DNA of 64,000 nt from JAUICS01 sp964384335 (GCA_964384335.1 CAYLKN010000001.1:60315-124314), one strand, 5' to 3'. Numbered from the stretch's first letter, positions 46,721 through 55,283 are shown. The notes: a model not told the origin generated them from the sequence alone. Numbers and translations: made by a program.

Positions 46721-46764
46721 TGTGTACATTGTCTGTGCACAGGCTGTGTGTATTATTGTGTACA
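46721..46764. repeat. Array of four TGTGNNNA-type octamers
   Basis: TGTGTACA, TGTGCACA, TGTGTGTA and TGTGTACA start at 46721, 46734, 46745 and 46757, spaced 13, 11 and 12 nt. Near-helical spacing in an intergenic region, upstream of a promoter-like sequence, suggests a multi-site operator. The binding protein is unknown. Confidence 0.5.
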
Positions 46765-46793
46765 GTTTTGAAATAATTTCAAAAAAATGCGTT

Positions 46794-46829
46794 TTGACAG
46801 TATTCAAAGGGTTTTTGTTATTGTATATA
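46794..46829 (+). promoter_or_regulatory. Candidate promoter of the small lipoprotein gene
   Basis: A perfect TTGACA (46794-46799) is followed by TATTGT at 46819-46824 (spacing 19) and TATATA at 46824-46829. The -10 choice is uncertain because of the long spacing. It lies 30 nt after the octamer array. Confidence 0.4.
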
Positions 46830-46899
46830 TAAATAAGGTTTTTCGGTTTTCCGGATATAACTTCCTGTTTGTCTAATAATCTAACAAAAGAGGATTGCT

Positions 46900-47067
46900 A
46901 TGAAAAAAGTTTCAGGAATACTTGCTGTGTCAATGATATGCGCGTTGACTTTAGGTGCCTGTGCAACGGATAACAAATCAGGTGTAAGCTCTTCATCAAG
47001 TGCTGATACAATGTCAGGCTCTGACAACCGCGCAGAAGACAACTTTAACCGTTCCATTCGCAAATAG
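46900..47067 (+). CDS. Small lipoprotein
   Basis: A 55-residue lipoprotein. It begins MKKVSGILAVSMICALTLG and has the lipobox LGAC (Cys21), then a short Ser/Asp/Asn-rich, probably unstructured mature part ending NRSIRK. AGAGGA lies six to seven bases before the ATG. Small lipoproteins of this type are common and usually abundant; the upstream TTGACA and octamer array suggest regulated expression. No known family recognised. Confidence 0.72.
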   Translation: MKKVSGILAVSMICALTLGACATDNKSGVSSSSSADTMSGSDNRAEDNFNRSIRK

Positions 47068-47126
47068 TAAACCTTGTCTTCCCGGTAAGGTTTGCGAAAG
47101 CCATAAAGTAACGTAGATTATCTGAC

Positions 47127-47426
47127 GTGTTAAAGGCGTTTGCTCAGTATCTGGTTTCCTGCATTCTGGGCTTCTTTGCTTCCCCAGTCGTGTTTAATGT
47201 TTCGGTTGCCTTTGGTTTGTTCGAAGATCAAAGTCCCGATATGCTGGGCGCCGCTTTTCAGAGCTGGTTTTTTGGCGGATCGCTTTGGGTGCTTATTTTT
47301 TGCGCGCTTACCGGCTCATCCGGATTTTTTATCAACTCCCGCCCTTTTCAGATTTTCCTGCTGTGGTTTCCGGCTATAGGGCCCTATGTCTATTCGGCCG
47401 GATACATAGTGAAAATCTTATCTTAA
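47127..47426 (+). CDS. Small membrane protein
   Basis: A 99-residue protein with about three hydrophobic segments (LVSCILGFFASPVVFNVSVAF, WFFGGSLWVLIFCAL, FLLWFPAIGPYVYSAGYIV). The start is a GTG with little ribosome-binding signal. It overlaps the convergent L,D-transpeptidase gene by 4 nt. Function unknown. Confidence 0.55.
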   Translation: MLKAFAQYLVSCILGFFASPVVFNVSVAFGLFEDQSPDMLGAAFQSWFFGGSLWVLIFCALTGSSGFFINSRPFQIFLLWFPAIGPYVYSAGYIVKILS

Positions 47427-48385
47427 TGAACTTCGGGGTTATCCGTTTTCAGGCTAATGGCCACAGGAACTCCGCTTCTTTCGATCAAAGCTTCCCTGAT
47501 ACTGATCCAGTCAGGTTTATACAATCCGTCTGTTCCCTGTGTTTTCTTCTGAAACTCCTTTTCCAGCCTATTCAGAAATCCGTCCGGCACGTCATAAACA
47601 TACTTTTTTCCCTCTTCCTCAATTTTTAATGCCTGCTGCTGTGTCGGATGGGCTTCCAGAAAAAGAGTGTTATCAATCCATGCCAGCTTGAGCGGTTGAT
47701 CCACCACTGTGACGTCCGTCCCTACTGCCGTCCGGTTGTAAAGCTCGACAATATCCTCCGGGTACATACGCATGCAGCCGCTGCTGACACGGCGCCCTAT
47801 CCCCCAGGGTTCATTGGTGCCGTGAATAAGAAACTGGTGCCAGCCAAGGTAAAGGGCGTGCGTGCCTAGCGGGTTGTCCGGACCGGATCGGACAACCCTG
47901 GGCAATGCGGGATCTTCCTTGCGCATGCGTTCTGTGGGGTACCAGACGGGCTCTTCTTTCTTGCGGACAATTTTGGTGCTGCCTACAGGGGTGGAGAGGC
48001 CGTCCCTGCCGATACCGAGAGGATAGCTTGCAACCGGATTTTCAGAATCATCAAAGACGTACAGCCGCATTTCGGCCAGGTTAACAACAAGACCCTTATG
48101 CGGCGCGTCCGGAAGCAAATGCCGTTTCGGCAGGATGATTTCAGTCCCCGGCTCGGGATACCACGGATCAACATCCGGGTTTGCGGAACGCAATTCCACG
48201 AAGCCCAGATTGTTTTCCCTTGCAATGCGGATGAAAACGTCATTTTCCCGGATTGTATGCGTCTGCTTTTCGCCGATATATTGCAAGGGACCGGCCAGGG
48301 CAGTTGCAGACCATGTCAGGCAAAAAAGACAGAATAAGAATAAAACATGCCGGCAGGGGGACTTCATTTGATCCTGATTAGACAT
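47423..48385 (-). CDS. L,D-transpeptidase with LysM domain
   Basis: A 320-residue periplasmic cell-wall enzyme of the ErfK/YbiS type. A signal peptide (LFLFCLFCLTWSATALA) is followed by a LysM-like segment (HTIRENDVFIRIARENNL) and the YkuD domain, with VVNLAEMRLYVF, FLIHGTNEPWGIG and the catalytic Cys in RVSSGCMRMYPEDI. Such enzymes make 3-3 cross-links or attach outer-membrane lipoproteins. Its start overlaps the stop of the upstream cyclic-nucleotide-binding gene (TAATG). Confidence 0.93.
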   Translation of the reverse strand: MSNQDQMKSPCRHVLFLFCLFCLTWSATALAGPLQYIGEKQTHTIRENDVFIRIARENNLGFVELRSANPDVDPWYPEPGTEIILPKRHLLPDAPHKGLVVNLAEMRLYVFDDSENPVASYPLGIGRDGLSTPVGSTKIVRKKEEPVWYPTERMRKEDPALPRVVRSGPDNPLGTHALYLGWHQFLIHGTNEPWGIGRRVSSGCMRMYPEDIVELYNRTAVGTDVTVVDQPLKLAWIDNTLFLEAHPTQQQALKIEEEGKKYVYDVPDGFLNRLEKEFQKKTQGTDGLYKPDWISIREALIERSGVPVAISLKTDNPEVH

Positions 48386-48981
48386 TATACGGTATCATCT
48401 GATTTTCCGAGGGGCTCCCTTGCCGTTTTATCCATATTCCGCAGGGAGTCATGAATGCGCAGCAAGTGATCTTGCAGTAAAGCGGTATACCCTTCTTTCT
48501 GTTTGGGTGTTGTTGCCTCTTCGCTTGCGGAGGCCAGGGCCGATATCTTCTTTTTAAGACTGTCAAAAAGCTTTCTATGCTGTATTAATTCATCATTCAG
48601 CCTGACCAGACGTTTTGAAAGCATACTGACAATGGCCCGGATTGTCGGGTCGCTTTTTTGCAGTTTCTGGTCAATAATTTTCGGTGACAGGACAATGGCA
48701 ATCGTTTCCTCTTCTGCGATGACATTTGCGGAACGTTTCATGTTTGTAAAAAGGGCCATTTCACCAATGATTTCTCCGGGGCCCAAAACCGCCAGATTAT
48801 ATTCATACCCTTCACTTGTCTGATAAACGCGAACTTTTCCGGTTTGTATAAGATATGCGCAATCTGCCGGTTCCCCTTGATATGTAAGGTTTGCGCCCTT
48901 CGGAAACTGTTTCCGTTTCAGACTTCGCACAGTATGGTTTTGCGGTACTGTTTTTTTCAAAGAATGTATCCTGTTTTCCAT
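48385..48981 (-). CDS. Cyclic-nucleotide-binding domain protein
   Basis: A 198-residue protein with a cNMP-binding (cupin-like) domain: GEPADCAYLIQTGKVRVYQTS, LGPGEIIGEMALF (phosphate-binding cassette) and ETIAIVLSP. No DNA-binding helix-turn-helix is visible after it; the C-terminal part is helical and charged (LNDELIQHRKLFDSLKKKISAL), so it is a sensor rather than a CRP-type activator. Translational coupling to the L,D-transpeptidase suggests a role in wall or envelope control. Confidence 0.85.
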   Translation of the reverse strand: MENRIHSLKKTVPQNHTVRSLKRKQFPKGANLTYQGEPADCAYLIQTGKVRVYQTSEGYEYNLAVLGPGEIIGEMALFTNMKRSANVIAEEETIAIVLSPKIIDQKLQKSDPTIRAIVSMLSKRLVRLNDELIQHRKLFDSLKKKISALASASEEATTPKQKEGYTALLQDHLLRIHDSLRNMDKTAREPLGKSDDTV

Positions 48982-49095
48982 GTTGCCCGTATTTTATATA
49001 AATTTGTTATAAAATCCATTGTATGCTCTAATTATTATTATAACGCCTTATAGAGTAATATATTAAGAACAGGGGAATAAAGAGGTGGTTTCGCA

Positions 49096-50445
49096 ATGAA
49101 AACAAGTTATGGCTTTATTGTAAGTATTCTGTGTTGCATTGTCTATATGCAGGTTAACGCACATGCGCAGACGAATTTGCCGCAATCGGAATTTGAAAAT
49201 AATGTTCCCGGTGCAAACAGCAATAATCAGGAAGATGTTAATCAGCTTAATGAAGCGCTTGGAAACACCGTAAACACACTTAATGAAGTTCTGGAAATGC
49301 TGAACGGTAATGCGCCAGAAACCAGTGCTGCAAGCGGCCAGCCCTGCCAACCCGGACAACCTCAGAAAGAATTCGGCGGTCAGGATTGCATCCCTTCGGG
49401 ACAGGGGGCGGGGACCGGTTTTGACATCGTTGATCAGGACGGAGACGGTTTGGATGACGATGTAAGAAAGGCTCTGGATGATCTTGCCAAGGGTACAAAA
49501 AGCGGAGGAGAGTCAGCCGGAAATACAAAATGTAAAGAAGACGGAACCCTTGAGGAACAGATTGCCTGTCTGCAAAGCCCGCAGGATGCGGATGAACCTG
49601 TGGATGTTCCTGGCAAAGGGCAGGATGAAGAGCTTGCCGACGAAAAAAATGAACAAAATAAATGTGGGTCAGGTTCACTTGATTCTGATATAAACTGTCT
49701 GAAAACCGGGGGAAGTGATGATCCCGGCCTGAATCAGGGATTTACCGAGGAAGGTGAAATGACCTCTATCCCGCCGGATCCGAGTTCAGGCCAGCCTGCA
49801 CCGTTTTCACAGCCGCCGCAGAACCTTGCCGGTGATGTCGGCCAGTCAAACCTTACCGCAACGCCGCCCAAACCCTATGACGGCCCGCCGCTTGACATTC
49901 CCGGCTCCGGCCCGAAGGAGCTGTGCGTGCACGTCACGCGGATAGGGGTAAAAGAATGCGTTTATTACAGGGACGATTCCGGATATGTCCAGGAGGGTAT
50001 AGAACGGCTTAATTATCTTTTCCGTGATGACAGACAAAATCAGATCTGCCAGATGGATCCAAGGTTGTACGATCTGCTTTGGAACATGCATTATGTTGCA
50101 AAAAATCAGGGCGGCAACACTGATCAGTATACAAAAATTCTTTCAGCGTACAGGACTGAGTCAACGAATAGTAAAGTAGGCGGAGCATCGTCATCAAAGC
50201 ATATGAAGTGTATGGCCGCTGACTGGAAATACTCAACGCAAAGACTGACCGACTGCGGAAAAGTTTATGCTAACGATATTATGGCCAGTAATCTTGGGCT
50301 TGGGTGCTATCCCAACACTAACGGGCATGTCCATCCGCCGGATGGCGGCCCTCAGCACTGGCCCAGAGGTGCATGGTGCGATTGTCTTGACGGTAAAGGC
50401 AATTGCGGGGGGGCTAAACCCTCCGGCTGCTACAGCGGAGGATAA
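49096..50445 (+). CDS. Secreted protein with M15-like (YcbK/DUF882) peptidase domain
   Basis: A 449-residue protein with a signal peptide ending near AHAQ. The middle ~220 residues are acidic, Gly/Pro-rich, and probably extended; they include a calcium-loop-like DQDGDGLDDDV and two imperfect Cys-bracketed repeats (CKEDGTLEEQIACL and CGSGSLDSDINCL). The C-terminal ~160 residues follow the DUF882/M15 metallopeptidase pattern: LNYLFRDDRQNQI, ILSAYRTESTNSKVGGASSS, KHMKCMAADWK (metal His and Asp) and NGHVHPPDG (HxH). It probably cleaves peptidoglycan peptides. The neighbouring L,D-transpeptidase supports a wall role. Confidence 0.8.
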   Translation: MKTSYGFIVSILCCIVYMQVNAHAQTNLPQSEFENNVPGANSNNQEDVNQLNEALGNTVNTLNEVLEMLNGNAPETSAASGQPCQPGQPQKEFGGQDCIPSGQGAGTGFDIVDQDGDGLDDDVRKALDDLAKGTKSGGESAGNTKCKEDGTLEEQIACLQSPQDADEPVDVPGKGQDEELADEKNEQNKCGSGSLDSDINCLKTGGSDDPGLNQGFTEEGEMTSIPPDPSSGQPAPFSQPPQNLAGDVGQSNLTATPPKPYDGPPLDIPGSGPKELCVHVTRIGVKECVYYRDDSGYVQEGIERLNYLFRDDRQNQICQMDPRLYDLLWNMHYVAKNQGGNTDQYTKILSAYRTESTNSKVGGASSSKHMKCMAADWKYSTQRLTDCGKVYANDIMASNLGLGCYPNTNGHVHPPDGGPQHWPRGAWCDCLDGKGNCGGAKPSGCYSGG

Positions 50446-50454
50446 CGTCTGATT

Positions 50455-51333
50455 TCAGGATTTTATATCCGAGTAATGCCGGTGTTTCTGACGCAGGGCG
50501 TGTTCCCTTTCAGTATCGACCATATGGGCGCAACGCGGGCAGGATATTCCCTCAACATACAGCGGGCTGGACTGATCCTCGTGCGTCACCGGATCACCAC
50601 AGCCAAAGCACATTTTTGCCGTTCCTTCCTTGAGGGAATGATCAACGGCCACTCTGTAATCAAAAACGAAACACTCCCCTTCCCAGCGTGTTTTTTCCGG
50701 CGGTACGGTTTCAAGATATTTCAATATGCCGCCTTCAAGCTGGTAAACCGTATCAAATCCTTTTTCAAGCATATACGCCGAGGCTTTTTCGCAGCGGATT
50801 CCGCCGGTGCAGTACATGGCAACATGTTTATGTTTTTTTGGATCAAGGTATTGATCAACAAAACCGGCAAATTCGGAAAAAGATGAGGTTTTTGGATCAA
50901 TTGCGTTTCTGAATTTGCCAAGTTCCGTTTCATAAGTGTTCCGTGTATCGATGACAAGAGTGTCCGGATTGTCGATAATGGCATTCCAGTCTTTCGCAGG
51001 GACAAACTGCCCGGTCCTTCCGGCCGGATCCAAACCTTCCTGACGCATGGTTACGATTTCGTCCTTTATTTTGACCTTTAAACGCCGGAACGGCTTGTCT
51101 TTCGCGCTCGACCATTTGATGCTGTCATTACAAAGCTTAAATACGTCAAAGACATAATCGGCAAAGCGTTTCATCGACTCTGCTGAGCCGGCCACCGTTC
51201 CATTTAGTCCTTCAGGAGCCAGAATAATCGTTCCGCACATGTCAAGGGAACGCATCAGGGATAAAAGATCCGATTTCCTGCGCTCAAGATTATCAAGCTT
51301 TTTAAACTTATATAATGCCGCAACTGTATACAT
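50455..51333 (-). CDS. trhO: tRNA uridine(34) hydroxylase TrhO (rhodanese-like)
   Basis: A 292-residue protein. The N-terminal acylphosphatase-like part (TIILAPEGLNGTVAGS) is followed by a rhodanese domain with VIDTRNTYETELG and the catalytic Cys in MYCTGGIRCEKASAYM, then EGGILKYLE and a C-terminal zinc-like Cys cluster (CFGCGDPVTHED and CPRC). TrhO (formerly YceA) hydroxylates tRNA U34. It is convergent with the M15-like gene (9 nt between). Confidence 0.93.
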   Translation of the reverse strand: MYTVAALYKFKKLDNLERRKSDLLSLMRSLDMCGTIILAPEGLNGTVAGSAESMKRFADYVFDVFKLCNDSIKWSSAKDKPFRRLKVKIKDEIVTMRQEGLDPAGRTGQFVPAKDWNAIIDNPDTLVIDTRNTYETELGKFRNAIDPKTSSFSEFAGFVDQYLDPKKHKHVAMYCTGGIRCEKASAYMLEKGFDTVYQLEGGILKYLETVPPEKTRWEGECFVFDYRVAVDHSLKEGTAKMCFGCGDPVTHEDQSSPLYVEGISCPRCAHMVDTEREHALRQKHRHYSDIKS

Positions 51334-51479
51334 CGTTCATACCGTTTCTTTAATGCCGAAACATTGCAAAATATTTTAATTTTTTCTTCCATTATCATAA
51401 TTCCTGTTAAAAGTCATTCCTAGTTTTCTTGATTGTCGCCAGGCATAAACCATATAAATTAATTGTCAGGTAAACTTTG

Positions 51480-51509
51480 TTGCAAAGCAGCAAAAGATAT
51501 GGTTACAAT
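51480..51509 (+). promoter_or_regulatory. Candidate promoter of ahpC
   Basis: TTGCAA (51480-51485) and TACAAT (51504-51509), separated by 18 nt, lie 58 nt before the ahpC start. Expression of this gene pair is usually peroxide-induced, but no clear OxyR site was identified. Confidence 0.45.
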
Positions 51510-51567
51510 TGTGTTAATCCTGATGTAATAACTGGACATAATAACTAAATAAACAAAGGAGATTGCT

Positions 51568-52131
51568 ATGCTTGGAGTTGGCGACTTATTACCCGAATTT
51601 AAAGTTCAGGGCGTTAAGCCCCGTTTTATGAAGCCTGAACAAAACGGTGAAGAAGCGTTTGAGGAGATTACGCGCGAAAGCTTCGCCGGTAAATGGAAGG
51701 TTTTCTTTTTCTATCCAAAAGATTTTACATTTGTATGTCCAACCGAAATCGTTGAATTTGCAAATCTTAATGATGAATTTGCGGACCGCGATTGTGTCGT
51801 CCTGGGCGGAAGCACCGATAACGAATTCTGCAAACTGGCATGGCGTCGAGAGCATCCGGAGCTGCAAAACCTGAATCAGTGGGGATTTGCGGATACTAAC
51901 GGCTCACTTCTGGATTCTCTGGGCGTACGTTCGCAAGAAGGCGTGGCCTTAAGGGCAACATTCATTGTTGATCCTCACAACGTTATCCAGCACGTTTCGG
52001 TCAACAATCTGAATGTCGGGCGGAATCCGCGGGAAATCCTGCGCATTCTTGATGCGCTTCAGACTGATGAGCTGTGTCCCTGCAACCGTCCTGTCGGCGG
52101 CGACACAGTCGATATCAAAGAGGCGGCCTGA
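51568..52131 (+). CDS. ahpC: Alkyl hydroperoxide reductase-type peroxiredoxin AhpC
   Basis: A 187-residue 2-Cys peroxiredoxin that reduces H2O2 and organic hydroperoxides. The peroxidatic Cys57 is in FYPKDFTFVCPTE; the resolving region at the C-terminus reads DELCPCNRP, as in the AhpC/AhpD-coupled type rather than the AhpF-coupled one (VCPAnW). Its reductant is probably AhpD, encoded 72 nt downstream. AAAGGAG precedes the ATG. Confidence 0.93.
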   Translation: MLGVGDLLPEFKVQGVKPRFMKPEQNGEEAFEEITRESFAGKWKVFFFYPKDFTFVCPTEIVEFANLNDEFADRDCVVLGGSTDNEFCKLAWRREHPELQNLNQWGFADTNGSLLDSLGVRSQEGVALRATFIVDPHNVIQHVSVNNLNVGRNPREILRILDALQTDELCPCNRPVGGDTVDIKEAA

Positions 52132-52150
52132 GGGCATTTTAAACAAAGCA

Positions 52151-52174
52151 CCTGCGCTGAATAAACGGCGCAGG
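52151..52174 (+). promoter_or_regulatory. Intergenic hairpin between ahpC and ahpD
   Basis: CCTGCGC (52151-52157) pairs perfectly with GCGCAGG (52168-52174) around a 10-nt loop. No T-run follows, so it is not a standard terminator; it could stabilise the ahpC end or lower ahpD expression. Confidence 0.5.
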
Positions 52175-52203
52175 CTTAACATAAAAAAGGTAAGGGAAAA
52201 GTA

Positions 52204-52755
52204 ATGAGTATTGAAAGTCTTAAAAACGCAATTCCGGATTACGCAAAAGATATAAAGCTGAATTTATCCAGTCTGCTTAATGAGGATGTATTAACCGACC
52301 AGCAGAAATACGGATGTTTTCTTGCAACTGCCCTTGCCGGTCGTAACCATAACGTTATTCACGCGGTTGAAAGTGAATGCGCAAAGCATCTTTCAGAAAA
52401 CGCCTTGAACGCGTCAAAGGCTGCCCATTCCATAATGGCCATGAACAACGTGTATTACAAGTTCACAGGAATGGTAAGCAATGAAACCTATAAAACCATG
52501 CAGGCCAAGCTGCGTATGAACGTCATTGCCAATCCGGGCGTGGAGCCGGTTGATTTCGAGCTTTGGAGCCTTGCCGTAAGCGTGATTAACGGATGTAAAT
52601 ACTGTGTCGATGCGCATGAAAACAAACTTCAAAAAGAAGGCATCAGTAAGGAAAGCATTCAGGCTGCGGTCAGAATTGCGGCTGTCGTGCACGCCGTTTC
52701 CTGCGTTCTGAATGGCGAAGAGGCTATGACCGCAGATTTTGCCCAGGCCGCCTGA
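52204..52755 (+). CDS. ahpD: Alkyl hydroperoxidase AhpD family
   Basis: A 183-residue all-helical carboxymuconolactone-decarboxylase family protein with the CxxC active site in NGCKYCVDAHENKL. AhpD reduces AhpC using the CxxC pair (with dihydrolipoamide in mycobacteria). The gene follows ahpC with an AAGG ribosome binding site and a hairpin between them. Length and motif are typical. Confidence 0.93.
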   Translation: MSIESLKNAIPDYAKDIKLNLSSLLNEDVLTDQQKYGCFLATALAGRNHNVIHAVESECAKHLSENALNASKAAHSIMAMNNVYYKFTGMVSNETYKTMQAKLRMNVIANPGVEPVDFELWSLAVSVINGCKYCVDAHENKLQKEGISKESIQAAVRIAAVVHAVSCVLNGEEAMTADFAQAA

Positions 52756-52861
52756 GGGACCGTTTTACGGCCTGATATAAAAGATAACTATGGTGGTATT
52801 GTGTCTGGGTGAGCGGATAAAATAATGTATATTTTATCCTCTTGCATATAATGTATTTATA

Positions 52862-54121
52862 GTGACATCAGACATAAAAATATTTTTTGCAGACAACATT
52901 GTTTCTCCCTTAAAAAATGCAGGCTTTTTAAGGCTTTTTATTCTTTTTACGGTTTTTTTGCTTATGTCCGGGCCCCCGGGCCTTAGGGAAGTGGTGATTG
53001 AGACCTTAAGTGAAGCGTATATTGCCGTTTCAAGCTTTGTGGCTGCAACCCTCGCTTTGTTTTTCTTTCTGGAAAGTGTCTTCAAGATCAATATTGAAGA
53101 CAAAATGGAAAAAGCCGAAAAATGGCAGGTTTTCTTTTCCGCACTTATTGGGGCACTTCCTGGTTGTGGCGGGGCTATCATAATTGTCACCCAGTATGCG
53201 CGCGGCAAGCTGAGTTTTGGATCCCTTGTCGCAGTTTTGATTGCCACGATGGGCGATGCGGCGTTTCTGCTTCTTGCGCAGGAACCGTTAACCGGGCTTA
53301 TGATTTTTGTTCTTGGCTTTATTGTTGGCACAATAACGGGATACGCCGTTGACGCTATTCACGGATACGGTTTCATGCGCCGTTCCCGGGCGATCGACGA
53401 ACGCCATACAAATCTGGAAGACAAATCCGGTTTTGTAACCGCAGATTACCTATGGATAATGTTTATAATTCCGGGATTTATGCTGGGGCTTGCCAACACA
53501 TTCCAGGTTGAGGCCGATACCTGGCTTGGATTTCCCGGTATGGAAAGTCCGAGTGTGTATTTTGGGGCTGCCGGTGCCTTGCTATGCCTTCTTATGTGGA
53601 ATTTCCGGCACGTTTCACAAACGCATCCCGGCTTTGGAAATGAAATGGATGCGTATGAATTCGGGAAAACAGTGTGTGTGTCGGACGGTGCGAAAGCATG
53701 CGCGGCTGAAAGCGAAACCCGGGTGGGACAGAAATCCCTTCATCCCCTTATAAGGGTCATAATGGATACAAATTTTGTAACCGCGTGGGTAGTCATGGCA
53801 TTTCTCGGGTATGAGCTTTCTGTCTATTTTCTGGATCTGGACCTTGCCGGTTTCTTCGAAACATGGGCATTTTTAATTCCTTCTGTGGCCATTTTGATCG
53901 GATTCATTCCGGGTTGCGGTCCGCAGGTCCTTATAACAACGCTGTATGTTGAAGGGCTTATTCCGTTATCCGCCCAGATCGCCAATGCCATAAGCAATGA
54001 CGGGGATGCATTGTTTCCGGCTATTGCACTGGCGCCGCGCGCCGCTATACTAGCCACTTTATACAGCGCGGTTCCGGCATTTTTTGTGGGGTATGGCGTT
54101 TACTGGTTTCTGGGAAAATAA
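52862..54121 (+). CDS. Putative heavy-metal exporter, 10-TM (ArsP_2/PF11449-like)
   Basis: A 419-residue membrane protein with about ten hydrophobic segments in two halves. Each half has a matched motif: IGALPGCGGAIIIVTQYARG followed by ATMGDAAFLLLA, and IGFIPGCGPQVLITTLYVEG followed by SNDGDALFPAI. This duplicated PGCG and GDA pattern is that of the putative manganese/heavy-metal exporter family. Start is a GTG with little ribosome-binding signal. It begins a run with the ExoD and DsbB-like genes. Metal specificity is unknown. Confidence 0.78.
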   Translation: MTSDIKIFFADNIVSPLKNAGFLRLFILFTVFLLMSGPPGLREVVIETLSEAYIAVSSFVAATLALFFFLESVFKINIEDKMEKAEKWQVFFSALIGALPGCGGAIIIVTQYARGKLSFGSLVAVLIATMGDAAFLLLAQEPLTGLMIFVLGFIVGTITGYAVDAIHGYGFMRRSRAIDERHTNLEDKSGFVTADYLWIMFIIPGFMLGLANTFQVEADTWLGFPGMESPSVYFGAAGALLCLLMWNFRHVSQTHPGFGNEMDAYEFGKTVCVSDGAKACAAESETRVGQKSLHPLIRVIMDTNFVTAWVVMAFLGYELSVYFLDLDLAGFFETWAFLIPSVAILIGFIPGCGPQVLITTLYVEGLIPLSAQIANAISNDGDALFPAIALAPRAAILATLYSAVPAFFVGYGVYWFLGK

Positions 54122-54123
54122 AC

Positions 54124-54762
54124 TTGACCAATCCGCAAAACATACGTTCGCTTTCCGAAGTCTTGATTGCGTTTAAGGACGATTTGGACGGGGAACATGT
54201 ACGTCTGGCCGATATACTGGAGGCGTTTCACGAACGCGGCATCGGTTTTGTCCTGTTTGTGTTTGCTGCGCCGATGGCCTTGCCATTGCCGGTGCCGCCC
54301 GGTATTAACATCATCATGGCCATGCCTCTTCTATTCCTGACTTTACAGCAGGCTGTTGGGCGGCACACGATCTGGATGCCGGAAAAACTTCTCCAAAAGA
54401 AACTGAAGACTCAAACCCTGAACACAATGTTTTCAAGTCTTGTGCCCTGGATAAAAAAACTCGAAAAAATAATCCGGCCGCGGTTCAGTTTTATAACGCA
54501 GGGGGTTTTCTCTCACCTCATTGGTCTTAGCGGTCTGATAATGGCCCTGTCTGTTTGTATACCGTTTCCTTTCAGCAATACTGTGCCGAGTTTCGGAATA
54601 TCGATTATAGCCCTTGGTGTGGTCATGAGGGATGGCCTGGCGGTTATTTTCGGGGCGGCCATCGGATTATTTTGGGTTTTTGTTCTTGTTGCGCTTATAA
54701 TAGTATTTGGGACTCAGGGTATTGAAGCCGGAATGGAATTTTTAAAAGGGTTGTTCTTATAA
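54124..54762 (+). CDS. exoD: ExoD family membrane protein
   Basis: A 212-residue ExoD-family protein (exopolysaccharide synthesis ExoD). After RSLSEVLIAF and LADILEAFHERGIGFVLF come APMALPLPVPPG and several membrane segments, ending with ALGVVMRDGLAVI and a final hydrophobic helix. ExoD is needed for nodulation exopolysaccharide in Rhizobium; the molecular action is unclear. Start is a TTG two nt after the previous stop, and the stop overlaps the next ATG (TAATG). Confidence 0.88.
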   Translation: MTNPQNIRSLSEVLIAFKDDLDGEHVRLADILEAFHERGIGFVLFVFAAPMALPLPVPPGINIIMAMPLLFLTLQQAVGRHTIWMPEKLLQKKLKTQTLNTMFSSLVPWIKKLEKIIRPRFSFITQGVFSHLIGLSGLIMALSVCIPFPFSNTVPSFGISIIALGVVMRDGLAVIFGAAIGLFWVFVLVALIIVFGTQGIEAGMEFLKGLFL

Positions 54763-55283
54763 TGGATGGTATAATGAGGCTGCTTTATAATCCTGTTTTT
54801 GTGTCAGCCGGAATAATTGCGGTTTCCGTTTTTGCACTGGCTGCCGCTTTAATTAGTGAATACGTTTTTGGACTGGAACCCTGTATATTATGCATATATC
54901 AACGGTATCCCTACGTTGCCGCAATACTTTTGGGCGCATTGGGAATTGTTATGCGGCAAAGGGGGCCTATGGTCGCCGCGATGCCGGTTGCAATGGCCGC
55001 ACTTGCCTTTGGCGTCAACAGCGGTATTGCCTTCCATCATGTCGGGGTTGAGCAGGGATGGTGGGAGACAAAGGCGGGATGCAATGTCGATTTTTCGGGG
55101 CAATCGCAGAATGCATCCTCCGTGCTGGAGCAGATGCTGAAAACACCCGCCGTTCCATGTGATCAGATTCCCTGGCAGGATCCGGTTTTCGGGGTTTCCA
55201 TGGCCGGATATAATTTCATTCTGTGTCTTGCTCTTGCTCTGGGGTGCTTTATGTGCAGCATCCTGGTTTACAGAAGCCGTTAG
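54762..55283 (+). CDS. DsbB-family disulfide bond formation protein
   Basis: A 173-residue four-helix membrane protein. The first redox pair is in GLEPCILCIYQRYPY, and a second pair of Cys lies in the loop (WWETKAGCNVDF and AVPCDQIPWQ). DsbB reoxidises a periplasmic DsbA using quinone. Translationally coupled to exoD by a 1-nt overlap. No dsbA is in the window. Confidence 0.9.
   Translation: MDGIMRLLYNPVFVSAGIIAVSVFALAAALISEYVFGLEPCILCIYQRYPYVAAILLGALGIVMRQRGPMVAAMPVAMAALAFGVNSGIAFHHVGVEQGWWETKAGCNVDFSGQSQNASSVLEQMLKTPAVPCDQIPWQDPVFGVSMAGYNFILCLALALGCFMCSILVYRSR

Noticed and set aside
52834..53331. Minus-strand frame of 165 codons
   Set aside because: Antisense to the metal-exporter-like gene, whose duplicated PGCG motifs show it is the real frame.
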